DNA from: a virus
Reading direction: 5' to 3' (one strand)
DNA: 37,820 bases
Virus record (IMG/VR): IMGVR_UViG_3300037285_000140
Location: 1 to 37,820 of that record
Part shown: in pieces, positions 1-6,646 of the stretch
Position numbering within the stretch: the first letter of the stretch is position 1
How the letters are laid out: each line of letters starts with the position of its first letter
Notes under the pieces: generated by a model
Told to the model about the DNA's origin: nothing
Seen by the model: only the letters and a program-made list of their open reading frames with translations
Databases searched by the model: none
Translations under genes and position numbers: made by a program

Positions 1-2
1 TT

Positions 3-518
3 ACTTATCGTTTTAGATCATCGTCGACTGTGGACTTTAGATTTGTCGAAGAAGCTGACGAAATATATAAAATACTTCACAGCGCATCAGGGTATCTGAT
101 GCGCTGTGAGCACCGCACTATGATAATTTATAGCAACGACAAGAATATGTTGCTTGACATAGGTAAAAAGATATCAACCGACGAAGTAGAACTCTGGGAG
201 CCAGATAAAGCTGTTGTAAAGTTCCTAACAAGTAATGCTGATATAATTGTTATTGACAAGCCAACTGATTTTCCTTTTAAGATAACGTTTGGTCGCGAGG
301 CAGGTTCGCCTGCATTGGCGACATGGATCGACAATAATACAGATAAAGTCAAGATAGGATCGGTTCTTCTTGGAAATTTGCGTGCGGGTACAAAATGGAT
401 CCAAGGGCAATATTTTTATGTCAGAGATGAGAACATTATCTTTTTACTTCAGCTGATGATTAGTACAAATATAAGCAGAATAGATAAGTTAGTATACAAA
501 GGCGATATAGATAAATAG
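3..518 (+). CDS. Conserved phage hypothetical protein, 5' end outside window
   Basis: The reading frame is open to the left edge, so the gene probably starts before base 1. The first in-frame start seen is GTG at 30, but it has no clear ribosome binding site and in-frame codons precede it. The visible part (171 residues) is soluble, mixed alpha/beta, with no signal peptide or membrane segment. I recognise no domain. It ends at TAG 516-518, overlapping a GATAAATA late-promoter box that serves the next gene. Confidence 0.7.
   Translation, partial: TYRFRSSSTVDFRFVEEADEIYKILHSASGYLMRCEHRTMIIYSNDKNMLLDIGKKISTDEVELWEPDKAVVKFLTSNADIIVIDKPTDFPFKITFGREAGSPALATWIDNNTDKVKIGSVLLGNLRAGTKWIQGQYFYVRDENIIFLLQLMISTNISRIDKLVYKGDIDK
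510..517 (+). promoter_or_regulatory. Candidate T4-type late promoter GATAAATA
   Basis: The box differs by one base from the T4 late consensus TATAAATA. It overlaps the stop codon of the first gene and lies 5 bases before the ATG at 523, so initiation about 6 bases downstream would give a nearly leaderless message. Confidence 0.5.
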
Positions 519-522
519 TTGT

Positions 523-885
523 ATGTCAAATAGTAAAAATATATTATCTGCTCAATCACATCCTGGGGATAGTAGTCCCCAGGATGTTGTGGGCGACCCA
601 TACAAAGGCGACGGCTTCTACGGAAGATCCGACGGAATACATACTGCACAATACAGCGTAGTAGGGTTCATTGGAACTGTTGTAATACAAGCATCCCTTG
701 AAACTAGTCCAGGTGCGCTTGACTGGTTTACAGTAACTGAATCAGCGCATACCAGCGCAGCAGCCGACAGCAACGAAGGTGACGGATCTTTTATTAAGAA
801 CTTCACTGGAAACTATGTCTGGGTAAGAGCAACAATAACCAACTGGACCGACGGAACAGTATCAAGCGTATTATTAAATCATTAA
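523..885 (+). CDS. Small putative virion protein
   Basis: A 120-residue protein rich in Gly, Ser, Thr and aromatic residues, with alternating beta-strand pattern and no membrane segment. The composition is that of small structural or decoration proteins of marine myoviruses, but no named family is recognised. The ATG at 523 has no Shine-Dalgarno sequence. An in-frame GTG at 589 is preceded by AGGA within a perfect hairpin, so the start is uncertain. Position behind a late-type promoter fits a structural role (inference). Confidence 0.6.
   Translation: MSNSKNILSAQSHPGDSSPQDVVGDPYKGDGFYGRSDGIHTAQYSVVGFIGTVVIQASLETSPGALDWFTVTESAHTSAAADSNEGDGSFIKNFTGNYVWVRATITNWTDGTVSSVLLNH
559..586 (+). repeat. 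Perfect 11-bp hairpin inside the start of the gene at 523
   Basis: CATCCTGGGGA (559-569) and TCCCCAGGATG (576-586) are exact reverse complements around a 6-base loop. There is no following U-tract, so it is not a typical terminator. It is GC-rich in an AT-rich genome and covers the AGGA in front of the in-frame GTG at 589. Confidence 0.8.
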
Positions 886-893
886 GGCAACAC

Positions 894-1166
894 ATGGATA
901 ACTTTATAAGTATAATTTGGAAAGAGGGAATACTAGACGAAAATGCAATTGTTGAATCGATTGTAAATCTAGCAAACATACCCCTTACCGAGGACGAAAT
1001 TGATTACAGTCTCAGTGAGAGCAATGATGGCGAAAATGTGTTGCGCATTGCAATAAGTGAAGCGCTAGGTGACGACGATAGCCATGCACTTGCAGAATCG
1101 ATTGCAGAAAAGGTATTCGACTCAGGGTTAACTAACTTTGACATAGAAATTAGTGCAAAGGAATAA
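894..1166 (+). CDS. Acidic hypothetical protein
   Basis: A strongly acidic 90-residue protein, predicted helical, with no recognisable domain. It starts 9 bases after the upstream stop and the next gene begins 3 bases after its own stop, so it is co-transcribed with its neighbours. Function unknown. Confidence 0.65.
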   Translation: MDNFISIIWKEGILDENAIVESIVNLANIPLTEDEIDYSLSESNDGENVLRIAISEALGDDDSHALAESIAEKVFDSGLTNFDIEISAKE

Positions 1167-1168
1167 TT

Positions 1169-1510
1169 ATGAGAATTAATGAGATCGAAGACATTGATGA
1201 ACTAGATCCTAATGCACCACTGCCGTGGGATATGGTTGAAGACTTAATTGCCTATATGAAAAATGAATCTGGCTTTTATAGAAAACATTTATATCCAATG
1301 CTGTTAAATGTACAAGAAGCTGTAGCAAACGGCGGCGAGTACAATAAAAAAGAATTTATTCCACTCATTGACACAGCTATCAAGCAGTATGTTAAAAAGT
1401 ACGAAATTGACCGTAGACCAGAAACAATAATGACTCCGGCACAGAAAATGGAATGTGTTGATAAACTACTAACCGACGAAGTAGAAAACTTCCGTACTGG
1501 AGAATACTAA
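1169..1510 (+). CDS. Hypothetical protein with N-terminal MRINEIEDIDE motif
   Basis: A 113-residue protein, mostly helical. Its first residues MRINEIEDIDE resemble the starts of several proteins downstream (1510, 3347, 4094, 4651), and such a shared start suggests a common targeting peptide. Its final base overlaps the ATG of the gene at 1510. No catalytic motif is seen. Confidence 0.7.
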   Translation: MRINEIEDIDELDPNAPLPWDMVEDLIAYMKNESGFYRKHLYPMLLNVQEAVANGGEYNKKEFIPLIDTAIKQYVKKYEIDRRPETIMTPAQKMECVDKLLTDEVENFRTGEY

Positions 1511-3132
1511 TGAATTTACGAAGTCTATTTGAGCACACCAACAAGACCGCAGTTGTTGCATTTGGGCGGATGAACCCGCCAACTATCGGGCATAAAAAAC
1601 TAGCAGAAACAATTTCTAACTTGCCAGGCGACGGATTTATATTTCTAAGTCATACACAAAAAGGCAAGACTGACCCACTAGACTTCGACACTAAACTAAA
1701 ATTTGCAGAGCAATTCTTTCCTGAGGTTACAGTAGGGGATCCAAATGTTCGCACAATTATAGAAGCATTAAAGGCTGTTGAATCTCGCGGATACAACAGT
1801 GTAATCTACGTCGCCGGCGAAGACCGTGTTGATCAGTTTGCAAAACTAATTCACGAATACAATGGAAAAGAATACAACTTCAATAATATTCATGTTGTAA
1901 GTGCAGGTACAAGAAACCCTGATGCACATGATGCAAGTGGCATGAGTGCTAGCAAGCTGCGTCAAGCAGCAACAGACGGCGACCTTGTTGAGTTTAGCAA
2001 AGGGGTGCCCAACACAGCAGACGGGCTCACAGAGGCGCTGTACGACGCTGTGCGTGCAGGACTCGGCATAAAAGAGGACACAATTACAGAACTATTTGAT
2101 CGTCCTTACAATTGGCAATGGACAAAAAATAGCAAGGATAAACTAACAGCACAATTTGATAGCAAAGAGAACGGTGCGGTCACAGTTGTAATTTCTGCAA
2201 TGTCAAAAGATAGTCGTAGCTTCGAACTAGCATTTCAAAAGGGCGACAGTATAAAGCGTAGCGGAGAAGGCGACGAGTTTGGCATCTTTTCTACAATACT
2301 TGGTATCGTTGGTGCATTCCTTAAGATGCGTCCAGACGCAGAGAGTATGTCATTTTCAGCCAAGCGCGAAGGATTAGCAGCTACAGATCGAAAACATCGT
2401 GACAGTCGCGCATCGCTGTACAAAAAAATGGTTCAGCGGTATGCTACGCAGAATAACTTTGAATTTGCTTGGGACGAAATTGGAAGAATGACAGAATTCT
2501 TGGTACGCAAGAAAGAAAACGTAAGCGATGCAGATGTTCAAGAAGATAAAGAAGTAACTCGCGGGATGTTAAGTGATGTTTACCAAGGCACATCAACAGA
2601 AGCCCTTATAGCAATGTCCAAAGAAAGACGAAAGTATTCACCAAGTTCACGAGAAGGTATGAAGAGAGAAATTGAGAATCGAAATGCTTATCGAGAAGAT
2701 GCTTCTGTTCCAGATTTGCCAGCAATGCAACAACAGCCTAAAACACAACAACAAACCAACAGTCCGGAGGCAGCCGTCACTCCTATACTTCTAAAAAAGC
2801 TAGAACAATACCTTGACAAGTTGTTTGCAAGAATAGGAATTGATGTTGAATTTACAAAACACTTCATCGACAGGGTAAACGATCAACGAAATATAACGCC
2901 AATAACCATACAAGAATTAGTTATACTGTTTAGATCAACTTATAGCAAACACGGTAAAGCAATTGCACAAATGGGTCCAGATGCCCAAGCTGTAATCAAG
3001 GATATGCAAACTGATATTAATCTTCCGTTTGTGCTGAATTGGGATAACAGAAATCAAGAACTGGATCTTGTTGCCAAGACTGTTATGCGCAAGAAAAATT
3101 TTCAGACATCAAACAAGGAATTAAGAGTATGA
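1510..3132 (+). CDS. Nucleotidyltransferase-fold protein with C-terminal extension
   Basis: A 540-residue protein. Residues about 12-190 look like a cytidylyltransferase/NMN-adenylyltransferase Rossmann fold: GRMNPPTIGHKKL carries the (T/H)xGH nucleotide-binding motif, and GMSASKLR near residue 143 matches the (I/M)SxSxLR signature near the end of the fold. The remaining 350 residues are unfamiliar, with a Gln-rich linker near 405-415 and a C-terminal region with the pattern TKHFIDRVNDQR. The start MNLRSLFEHTN belongs to the N-terminal motif shared in this cluster. Nucleotidyltransferase-like proteins near structural genes are common in marine T4-like phages. The substrate is unknown and packaging into the head is an inference from the N-terminus. 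Confidence 0.75.
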   Translation: MNLRSLFEHTNKTAVVAFGRMNPPTIGHKKLAETISNLPGDGFIFLSHTQKGKTDPLDFDTKLKFAEQFFPEVTVGDPNVRTIIEALKAVESRGYNSVIYVAGEDRVDQFAKLIHEYNGKEYNFNNIHVVSAGTRNPDAHDASGMSASKLRQAATDGDLVEFSKGVPNTADGLTEALYDAVRAGLGIKEDTITELFDRPYNWQWTKNSKDKLTAQFDSKENGAVTVVISAMSKDSRSFELAFQKGDSIKRSGEGDEFGIFSTILGIVGAFLKMRPDAESMSFSAKREGLAATDRKHRDSRASLYKKMVQRYATQNNFEFAWDEIGRMTEFLVRKKENVSDADVQEDKEVTRGMLSDVYQGTSTEALIAMSKERRKYSPSSREGMKREIENRNAYREDASVPDLPAMQQQPKTQQQTNSPEAAVTPILLKKLEQYLDKLFARIGIDVEFTKHFIDRVNDQRNITPITIQELVILFRSTYSKHGKAIAQMGPDAQAVIKDMQTDINLPFVLNWDNRNQELDLVAKTVMRKKNFQTSNKELRV

Positions 3133-3350
3133 TGTCTGTTGAAGACCTGCAACGTCTTGCAGGTATAACAGGTGCTGCTGGTTACAAAGAGGTGCAGTTT
3201 GAAGACCCGTATCAAGTTGCTGCTGACAACCGTGCAAGAGAAAAGAATGAAAACATTCAGCCCGGCACCAGAGAATGGATGGATATGTGGTTTGGTAATG
3301 CTAACCCGTATAACAATCCTGTGCAGTTTCGGGGCCGCAGAAGAAAATGA
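3129..3350 (+). CDS. Small hypothetical protein
   Basis: A 73-residue protein starting at an ATGA overlap with the upstream stop and itself overlapping the next start (3347) in the same way. It has a helical acidic N-terminus (MMSVEDLQRLAG) and a basic, Arg-rich C-terminus. An overlapping frame from 3172 lacks such coupling and was not accepted. Confidence 0.6.
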   Translation: MMSVEDLQRLAGITGAAGYKEVQFEDPYQVAADNRAREKNENIQPGTREWMDMWFGNANPYNNPVQFRGRRRK

Positions 3351-3904
3351 ACATCAGCGACTTGCTAAATGAAGATGGCAGGATCGTCAAGGGTGTTAAT
3401 ACCACTGTGGATGTTGGGCCAGATGAAATCAAGACTCAAGCAGCTAAATTTGGCAACACTGTAACCAAAGACGGATTTCCACCAACACTGAGTTCTAAGG
3501 TCACCGGTAAGAGCACCAACGTATTATTTAACCTTGGAATTACCGAAAGTGTTATGATACAGTTACAACGAACACCAATGTACGATATTTTGCATGTGAA
3601 AGAAACAGGCAAAAATCGTGTAGAAATTCGTGGTAAAAAAGGCTACGAATCGTACGGGTACGATCCAACAGAAAAATTACATCAAGTATTAGATAATTTA
3701 GGAAAAGCTGCCAACATCAGTGATTTAATGAATGGTGAGCGTGTTGTCCTCAACCCTCACCATCCACATGGACCAAAGGCAATCAACACCGTAAAGTCCG
3801 AGTCTGGTGCAAGATATACTGCGCTCGAATGGGCATGCATTGAAGGCGGGCAAGACATTAGCGACTTATATTCCACAAAATTATTTGATTGGAATAAATA
3901 CTAA
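3347..3904 (+). CDS. Hypothetical protein with N-terminal MNISDLLNEDG motif
   Basis: A 185-residue soluble protein joined to the upstream gene by an ATGA overlap. The start MNISDLLNEDG fits the N-terminal motif shared in this cluster. A His-rich patch (PHHPHGP) lies near residues 138-144. No known domain is recognised. Confidence 0.7.
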   Translation: MNISDLLNEDGRIVKGVNTTVDVGPDEIKTQAAKFGNTVTKDGFPPTLSSKVTGKSTNVLFNLGITESVMIQLQRTPMYDILHVKETGKNRVEIRGKKGYESYGYDPTEKLHQVLDNLGKAANISDLMNGERVVLNPHHPHGPKAINTVKSESGARYTALEWACIEGGQDISDLYSTKLFDWNKY

Positions 3905-3905
3905 C

Positions 3906-4097
3906 ATGTTAATAAGAGAATTCAGCACAAAGGCCGGCTTTGCTATATTCACAGCCAACGTTAGAGTACGGCAGAAGTATTACAGTCAATGGATACCTGT
4001 GCAAGTTTCTGCAAGAAATATACAAGAAGCAAGAAAAGCACTGCTGGCGCAGTACGGCCCTGATGCTACTATTACCGGAATAAGGCAATCCAAATGA
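3906..4097 (+). CDS. Small basic hypothetical protein
   Basis: A 63-residue protein. I chose the ATG at 3906, directly after the upstream stop, over a longer in-frame extension that would overlap the previous gene by about 100 bases. The start MLIREFSTKAG fits the short hydrophobic/acidic N-terminal motif of neighbours. The rest is a compact alpha/beta protein. Its stop overlaps the next ATG at 4094. Confidence 0.65.
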   Translation: MLIREFSTKAGFAIFTANVRVRQKYYSQWIPVQVSARNIQEARKALLAQYGPDATITGIRQSK

Positions 4098-4648
4098 AAA
4101 TAGACGAAGTTGCAGGCCCAAAAAGCTGCTGGTCTGGTTACAAAAAATCCGGCACACAGGCAGGCACAGGCAAGAACAAAGGCAAGCGTGTTAATAAATG
4201 TGTCAAGGAAGAAGACCTAGATGAGGTTGCGCCACTTGTGGTAGCCGGTGCGATTGCAGCAAAATGGGTACTAAAATTTGCAATCCAAAAAGGCGGTGTG
4301 CCAATGGTTAAATGGTTGGCAAAGAAAGCATTCAAATGGGGGTTAATTAGCGCCGGTGCAATCAAAGCTGCCGAATGGTCTTGGGATAAAGTTACAGAAA
4401 TTGTAGGCGAAGAGATTGCAGCATGGCTTGTAGAAAATGCAGTAGAGCTGGCTGTAGCTGCGGTATTAATCGTAGCAGCAGCTAAATTAAAAAGTTATAT
4501 CGAAAACAAGATGTATAGCCGCATGGATGCGACCGAGATGACAGAGATATACAAACAAAAAGACGGAGATTATGCACGCGACGGCGGACCGATGCCAGCA
4601 AAGAAAAAGCGCGGCCTGCATCCGTTGGGCGGAAAGTTAGTAGGATAA
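4094..4648 (+). CDS. Putative head or membrane-active protein with CWSGYKK motif
   Basis: A 184-residue protein. After the start MKIDEVAGP comes a Cys-Trp-x-Gly-Tyr-Lys-Lys ... Asn-Lys-Cys-Val block (residues about 12-38), a motif seen in many marine-phage proteins of unknown function. Residues about 48-138 contain several hydrophobic Ala/Val-rich helices that could be membrane-inserting, and the C-terminus is basic. The mixture suggests a structural or ejected protein; this is inference. Confidence 0.65.
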   Translation: MKIDEVAGPKSCWSGYKKSGTQAGTGKNKGKRVNKCVKEEDLDEVAPLVVAGAIAAKWVLKFAIQKGGVPMVKWLAKKAFKWGLISAGAIKAAEWSWDKVTEIVGEEIAAWLVENAVELAVAAVLIVAAAKLKSYIENKMYSRMDATEMTEIYKQKDGDYARDGGPMPAKKKRGLHPLGGKLVG

Positions 4649-4650
4649 AA

Positions 4651-4839
4651 ATGAAAATTAATGACATAGTTACAGAAACAGCAAGTGCCGGTGCAAGTAG
4701 TGCAGGCGGCATTGCATCCGTTGCAGGCAGCATGAACACAATGCAAAAGCGCAATGCAGACGGTACTGCAAAGAACGCACTAGACCAAGACAGCCTGTTT
4801 GGTCATGCGGAAAAGAAATCTAAAAAGAAGAAAGCGTAA
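4651..4839 (+). CDS. Small Ala/Gly/Ser-rich protein with basic tail
   Basis: A 62-residue low-complexity protein. The start MKINDIVTETASAG resembles the T4 capsid-targeting sequence found on internal head proteins (acidic amphipathic N-terminal peptide). It is followed by an Ala/Gly/Ser stretch and ends in a Lys-rich tail suited to nucleic-acid contact. It lies 2 bases after the upstream stop. Confidence 0.6.
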   Translation: MKINDIVTETASAGASSAGGIASVAGSMNTMQKRNADGTAKNALDQDSLFGHAEKKSKKKKA

Positions 4840-4845
4840 AATAAA

Positions 4846-4968
4846 ATGTTAAGAGCTAATAATAATAACCCTGCACCGGTTGTGCCCCAGGTAGTCGAGA
4901 AGAAGAAATCAGAAGCAGATCTAATTAGAGAAATGGGCGATAGACTAGCTGCTATCAACAAAGAGTAA
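4846..4968 (+). CDS. Very small hypothetical protein (40 residues)
   Basis: ATG at 4846 to TAA at 4966-4968. The peptide begins MLRANNNNPAPVV, followed by a Lys-rich stretch and a helical C-terminus ending in AINKE. It fills the gap between two genes and sits 6 bases after the upstream stop, but there is no strong ribosome binding site. Confidence 0.45.
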   Translation: MLRANNNNPAPVVPQVVEKKKSEADLIREMGDRLAAINKE

Positions 4969-4998
4969 TTCTATATTTCTGTACTGCGTAAACAAAAT

Positions 4999-5006
4999 GA
5001 TAAATA
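4999..5006 (+). promoter_or_regulatory. Candidate late promoter GATAAATA
   Basis: An exact copy of the box seen before five other genes. Initiation near 5012 would leave a leader with CCGGAGAAAACA before the ATG at 5030, arguing for 5030 and against the in-frame ATG at 4997. Confidence 0.6.
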
Positions 5007-5029
5007 TATTAAAGTTTCCGGAGAAAACA

Positions 5030-5422
5030 ATGACAATTAAAAAAACAAACGAAGGTCTTGGTATAATTGCCGACGAGGCCGAACGCGACCACGAAGTGCA
5101 AATGGCGCGTGCGCAGTTGTACAAGATCGGAAAGTATTCTATTCTTTTGAACAAGCTGTTGGCAAATGTTACCGAAGAAGAAGGCCTTGAAGCATGGCAG
5201 CAATCCAAAATTACAATGGCAGCAGATTACATAGATAGTGTGTATCATGCACTTGAAACTGATCCAAAGGTAATGTCTCCTGCTCCTACTGCGCCGCAAA
5301 CGATGCCTCCTATTGCAACAGGCATGTCGGAATCTCAAATTGACAGTTACAAGCAGAAATTAGCAAAGGCACAAGTCACTGCTCAAAAGAAGTTTATGGA
5401 AACACGTACCTCTTCAAAATGA
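5030..5422 (+). CDS. Conserved marine-phage helical protein
   Basis: A 130-residue mostly helical protein. The central segment (QLYKIGKYSILL ... QQSKITMAADYIDSVYHAL) is of a type I associate with a conserved T4-like marine phage family of unknown function. The start at 5030 has a good Shine-Dalgarno sequence (GGAG) and lies behind the late-type promoter at 4999. The C-terminal third has a Pro-rich linker (residues about 83-96). Confidence 0.7.
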   Translation: MTIKKTNEGLGIIADEAERDHEVQMARAQLYKIGKYSILLNKLLANVTEEEGLEAWQQSKITMAADYIDSVYHALETDPKVMSPAPTAPQTMPPIATGMSESQIDSYKQKLAKAQVTAQKKFMETRTSSK

Positions 5423-6024
5423 TTTTAGAAGATAGTGCCGAGGATCTAGTTTGGAAAACTATTGATGCCAACGATATATGGGTCCTTGACAAACTAATAC
5501 TATCAAGAAAATTAGGGTATACATGTGGTCCAGTTGGCCTAGATGTCCCTATGCCAAATTACTATATAGTTAGACCGTGTGTGAATATGCTGGGCCTTGG
5601 ACTAGGAGCGCAAAAAGTTTGGATAGACAAAGACACCACAACGTTGCCATTAGGATATTTTTGGTGCGAATGGTTTGAGGGCAAACACCTAAGTGTGGAC
5701 TACAATAACGGATTGCAGAAGTTGTGCGTAGAAGGTATCAAAGAAGAAGATACATTTACAAAGTGGTCTGAGTGGAAACGGGTCAACGATCAGGTGCAGT
5801 GTCCAATTATTCTCAATAGTATAATTCCACGATACAACTGGATTAACTGCGAATTCATTGATGGTAACCTTATCGAAGTACACCTGCGACACAACGAAGA
5901 CTTTGACGGAGACATACAGCACTTCATTCCTGTGTGGCACGGCGAAGACACAACTCCTCCGGTTGGATTTAAATACCGTAACTACCCTGATTTACACGGG
6001 CGTATTGGTGCATTTATTAAATAA
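5419..6024 (+). CDS. Conserved hypothetical protein
   Basis: A 201-residue soluble protein, translationally coupled to the upstream gene by ATGA. The segment GYTCGPVGLDVPMPNYYIVRP and the later FWCEWFEGKHLSVDY have the look of an enzyme fold. ATP-grasp-like architecture is possible but I cannot identify catalytic residues with confidence. Confidence 0.65.
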   Translation: MILEDSAEDLVWKTIDANDIWVLDKLILSRKLGYTCGPVGLDVPMPNYYIVRPCVNMLGLGLGAQKVWIDKDTTTLPLGYFWCEWFEGKHLSVDYNNGLQKLCVEGIKEEDTFTKWSEWKRVNDQVQCPIILNSIIPRYNWINCEFIDGNLIEVHLRHNEDFDGDIQHFIPVWHGEDTTPPVGFKYRNYPDLHGRIGAFIK

Positions 6025-6029
6025 AAACA

Positions 6030-6058
6030 TTGACAGAACTACGTTTATCTATTATAGT
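6030..6058 (+). promoter_or_regulatory. Sigma70-like promoter before dsbA
   Basis: TTGACA (6030-6035), a 17-base spacer, and TATAGT (6053-6058), immediately upstream of dsbA with AACGGAGA as ribosome binding site. Confidence 0.75.
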
Positions 6059-6083
6059 TAAGTAATTATAACGGAGATATTTA

Positions 6084-6350
6084 ATGAGCGATAGAGTCTA
6101 TGGACCCGAAGAAAAAGATAAACTAGAGCGACTAATCAAAGAGGGCGTCAGCGTCCTTCAGGAAGTAGAAGATCTAAACGGCGGATTGAAAGACACCGTT
6201 AAATCAGTTGCAGAAGAACTTGATATCAAAGCAAGTCTTATCAACAAAGCAATTAGAGTAGCAAAGAATCGTGACTGGGACAAGCATCAGGATCAGTTTG
6301 AAGATCTTGAAGCAATACTTGCAATTACTGGATACGATACAGATGCCTAA
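6084..6350 (+). CDS. dsbA: DsbA-like double-stranded DNA-binding protein
   Basis: An 88-residue charged helical protein with the size and layout of T4 DsbA, a dsDNA-binding protein that binds near late promoters: an acidic N-terminal helix, a central LNGGLKDTVKSVAEELDIKAS segment, and a C-terminal acidic helix after KNRDWDKHQDQF. The assignment rests on length and pattern similarity and on its place just before the polymerase. It is read from a strong sigma70-like promoter. Confidence 0.65.
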   Translation: MSDRVYGPEEKDKLERLIKEGVSVLQEVEDLNGGLKDTVKSVAEELDIKASLINKAIRVAKNRDWDKHQDQFEDLEAILAITGYDTDA

Positions 6351-6579
6351 AGAAATTCCCGTACATAAGGACATTCTTGGTAATATAATTACGGTTGGGG
6401 CCACTGTTGTGTATCCTGACCGTAATTCACTAAGTATCGCAGTAGTTGAAAAACTTAATCCAAAGATGATCAATGTAACAGCGGTTCGACGCACGTATCT
6501 AGACAGGAAATATCCAAGCGATCTGTTGGTTGTGGATGATCCAAAAATTACATTATACATGTTAAAAAACAGTAAATAG
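6343..6579 (+). CDS. Small hypothetical protein, possible beta-barrel
   Basis: A 78-residue protein starting at ATG 6343, which overlaps the end of dsbA by 8 bases. I prefer this to a longer frame from 6271 that would lie mostly inside dsbA. The beta-rich sequence (ITVGATVVYPDRNSLSIAVV) resembles a small SH3- or KOW-like barrel, but no family is recognised. Confidence 0.6.
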   Translation: MPKEIPVHKDILGNIITVGATVVYPDRNSLSIAVVEKLNPKMINVTAVRRTYLDRKYPSDLLVVDDPKITLYMLKNSK

Positions 6580-6617
6580 TATACAGAATCGCTCACTATA
6601 CGAGCAGGTTAATGGTA

Positions 6618-6635
6618 TGCTGGCCAAAAGCAGCG
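6618..6635 (+). promoter_or_regulatory. Candidate translational operator of DNA polymerase
   Basis: TGCTG (6618-6622) and CAGCG (6631-6635) form a 5-bp stem (one U-G pair) with an 8-base loop GCCAAAAG, directly abutting the Shine-Dalgarno GTGGAG (6635-6640) of the polymerase gene. T4 and RB69 gp43 repress their own translation by binding a hairpin of the same shape and position. The loop sequence differs from T4. Confidence 0.45.
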
Positions 6636-6646
6636 TGGAGAAATAA

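Noticed and set aside
3893-3900. AATAAATA before the gene at 3906 as a further late promoter.
   Set aside because: It lies within the last codons of the upstream gene, departs from the GATAAATA form, and would place the transcript start after or at the ATG.
4997-5029. Longer N-terminus (ATG at 4997) for the gene at 5030.
   Set aside because: The ATG overlaps the GATAAATA box and has no ribosome binding site, whereas ATG 5030 has GGAG at good spacing.
6588-6612. CTCACTATA in the leader of the polymerase gene resembles part of a T7 RNA polymerase promoter.
   Set aside because: Only a 9-base core matches, the upstream half and the GGG start are missing, and nothing in the window suggests a single-subunit RNA polymerase.
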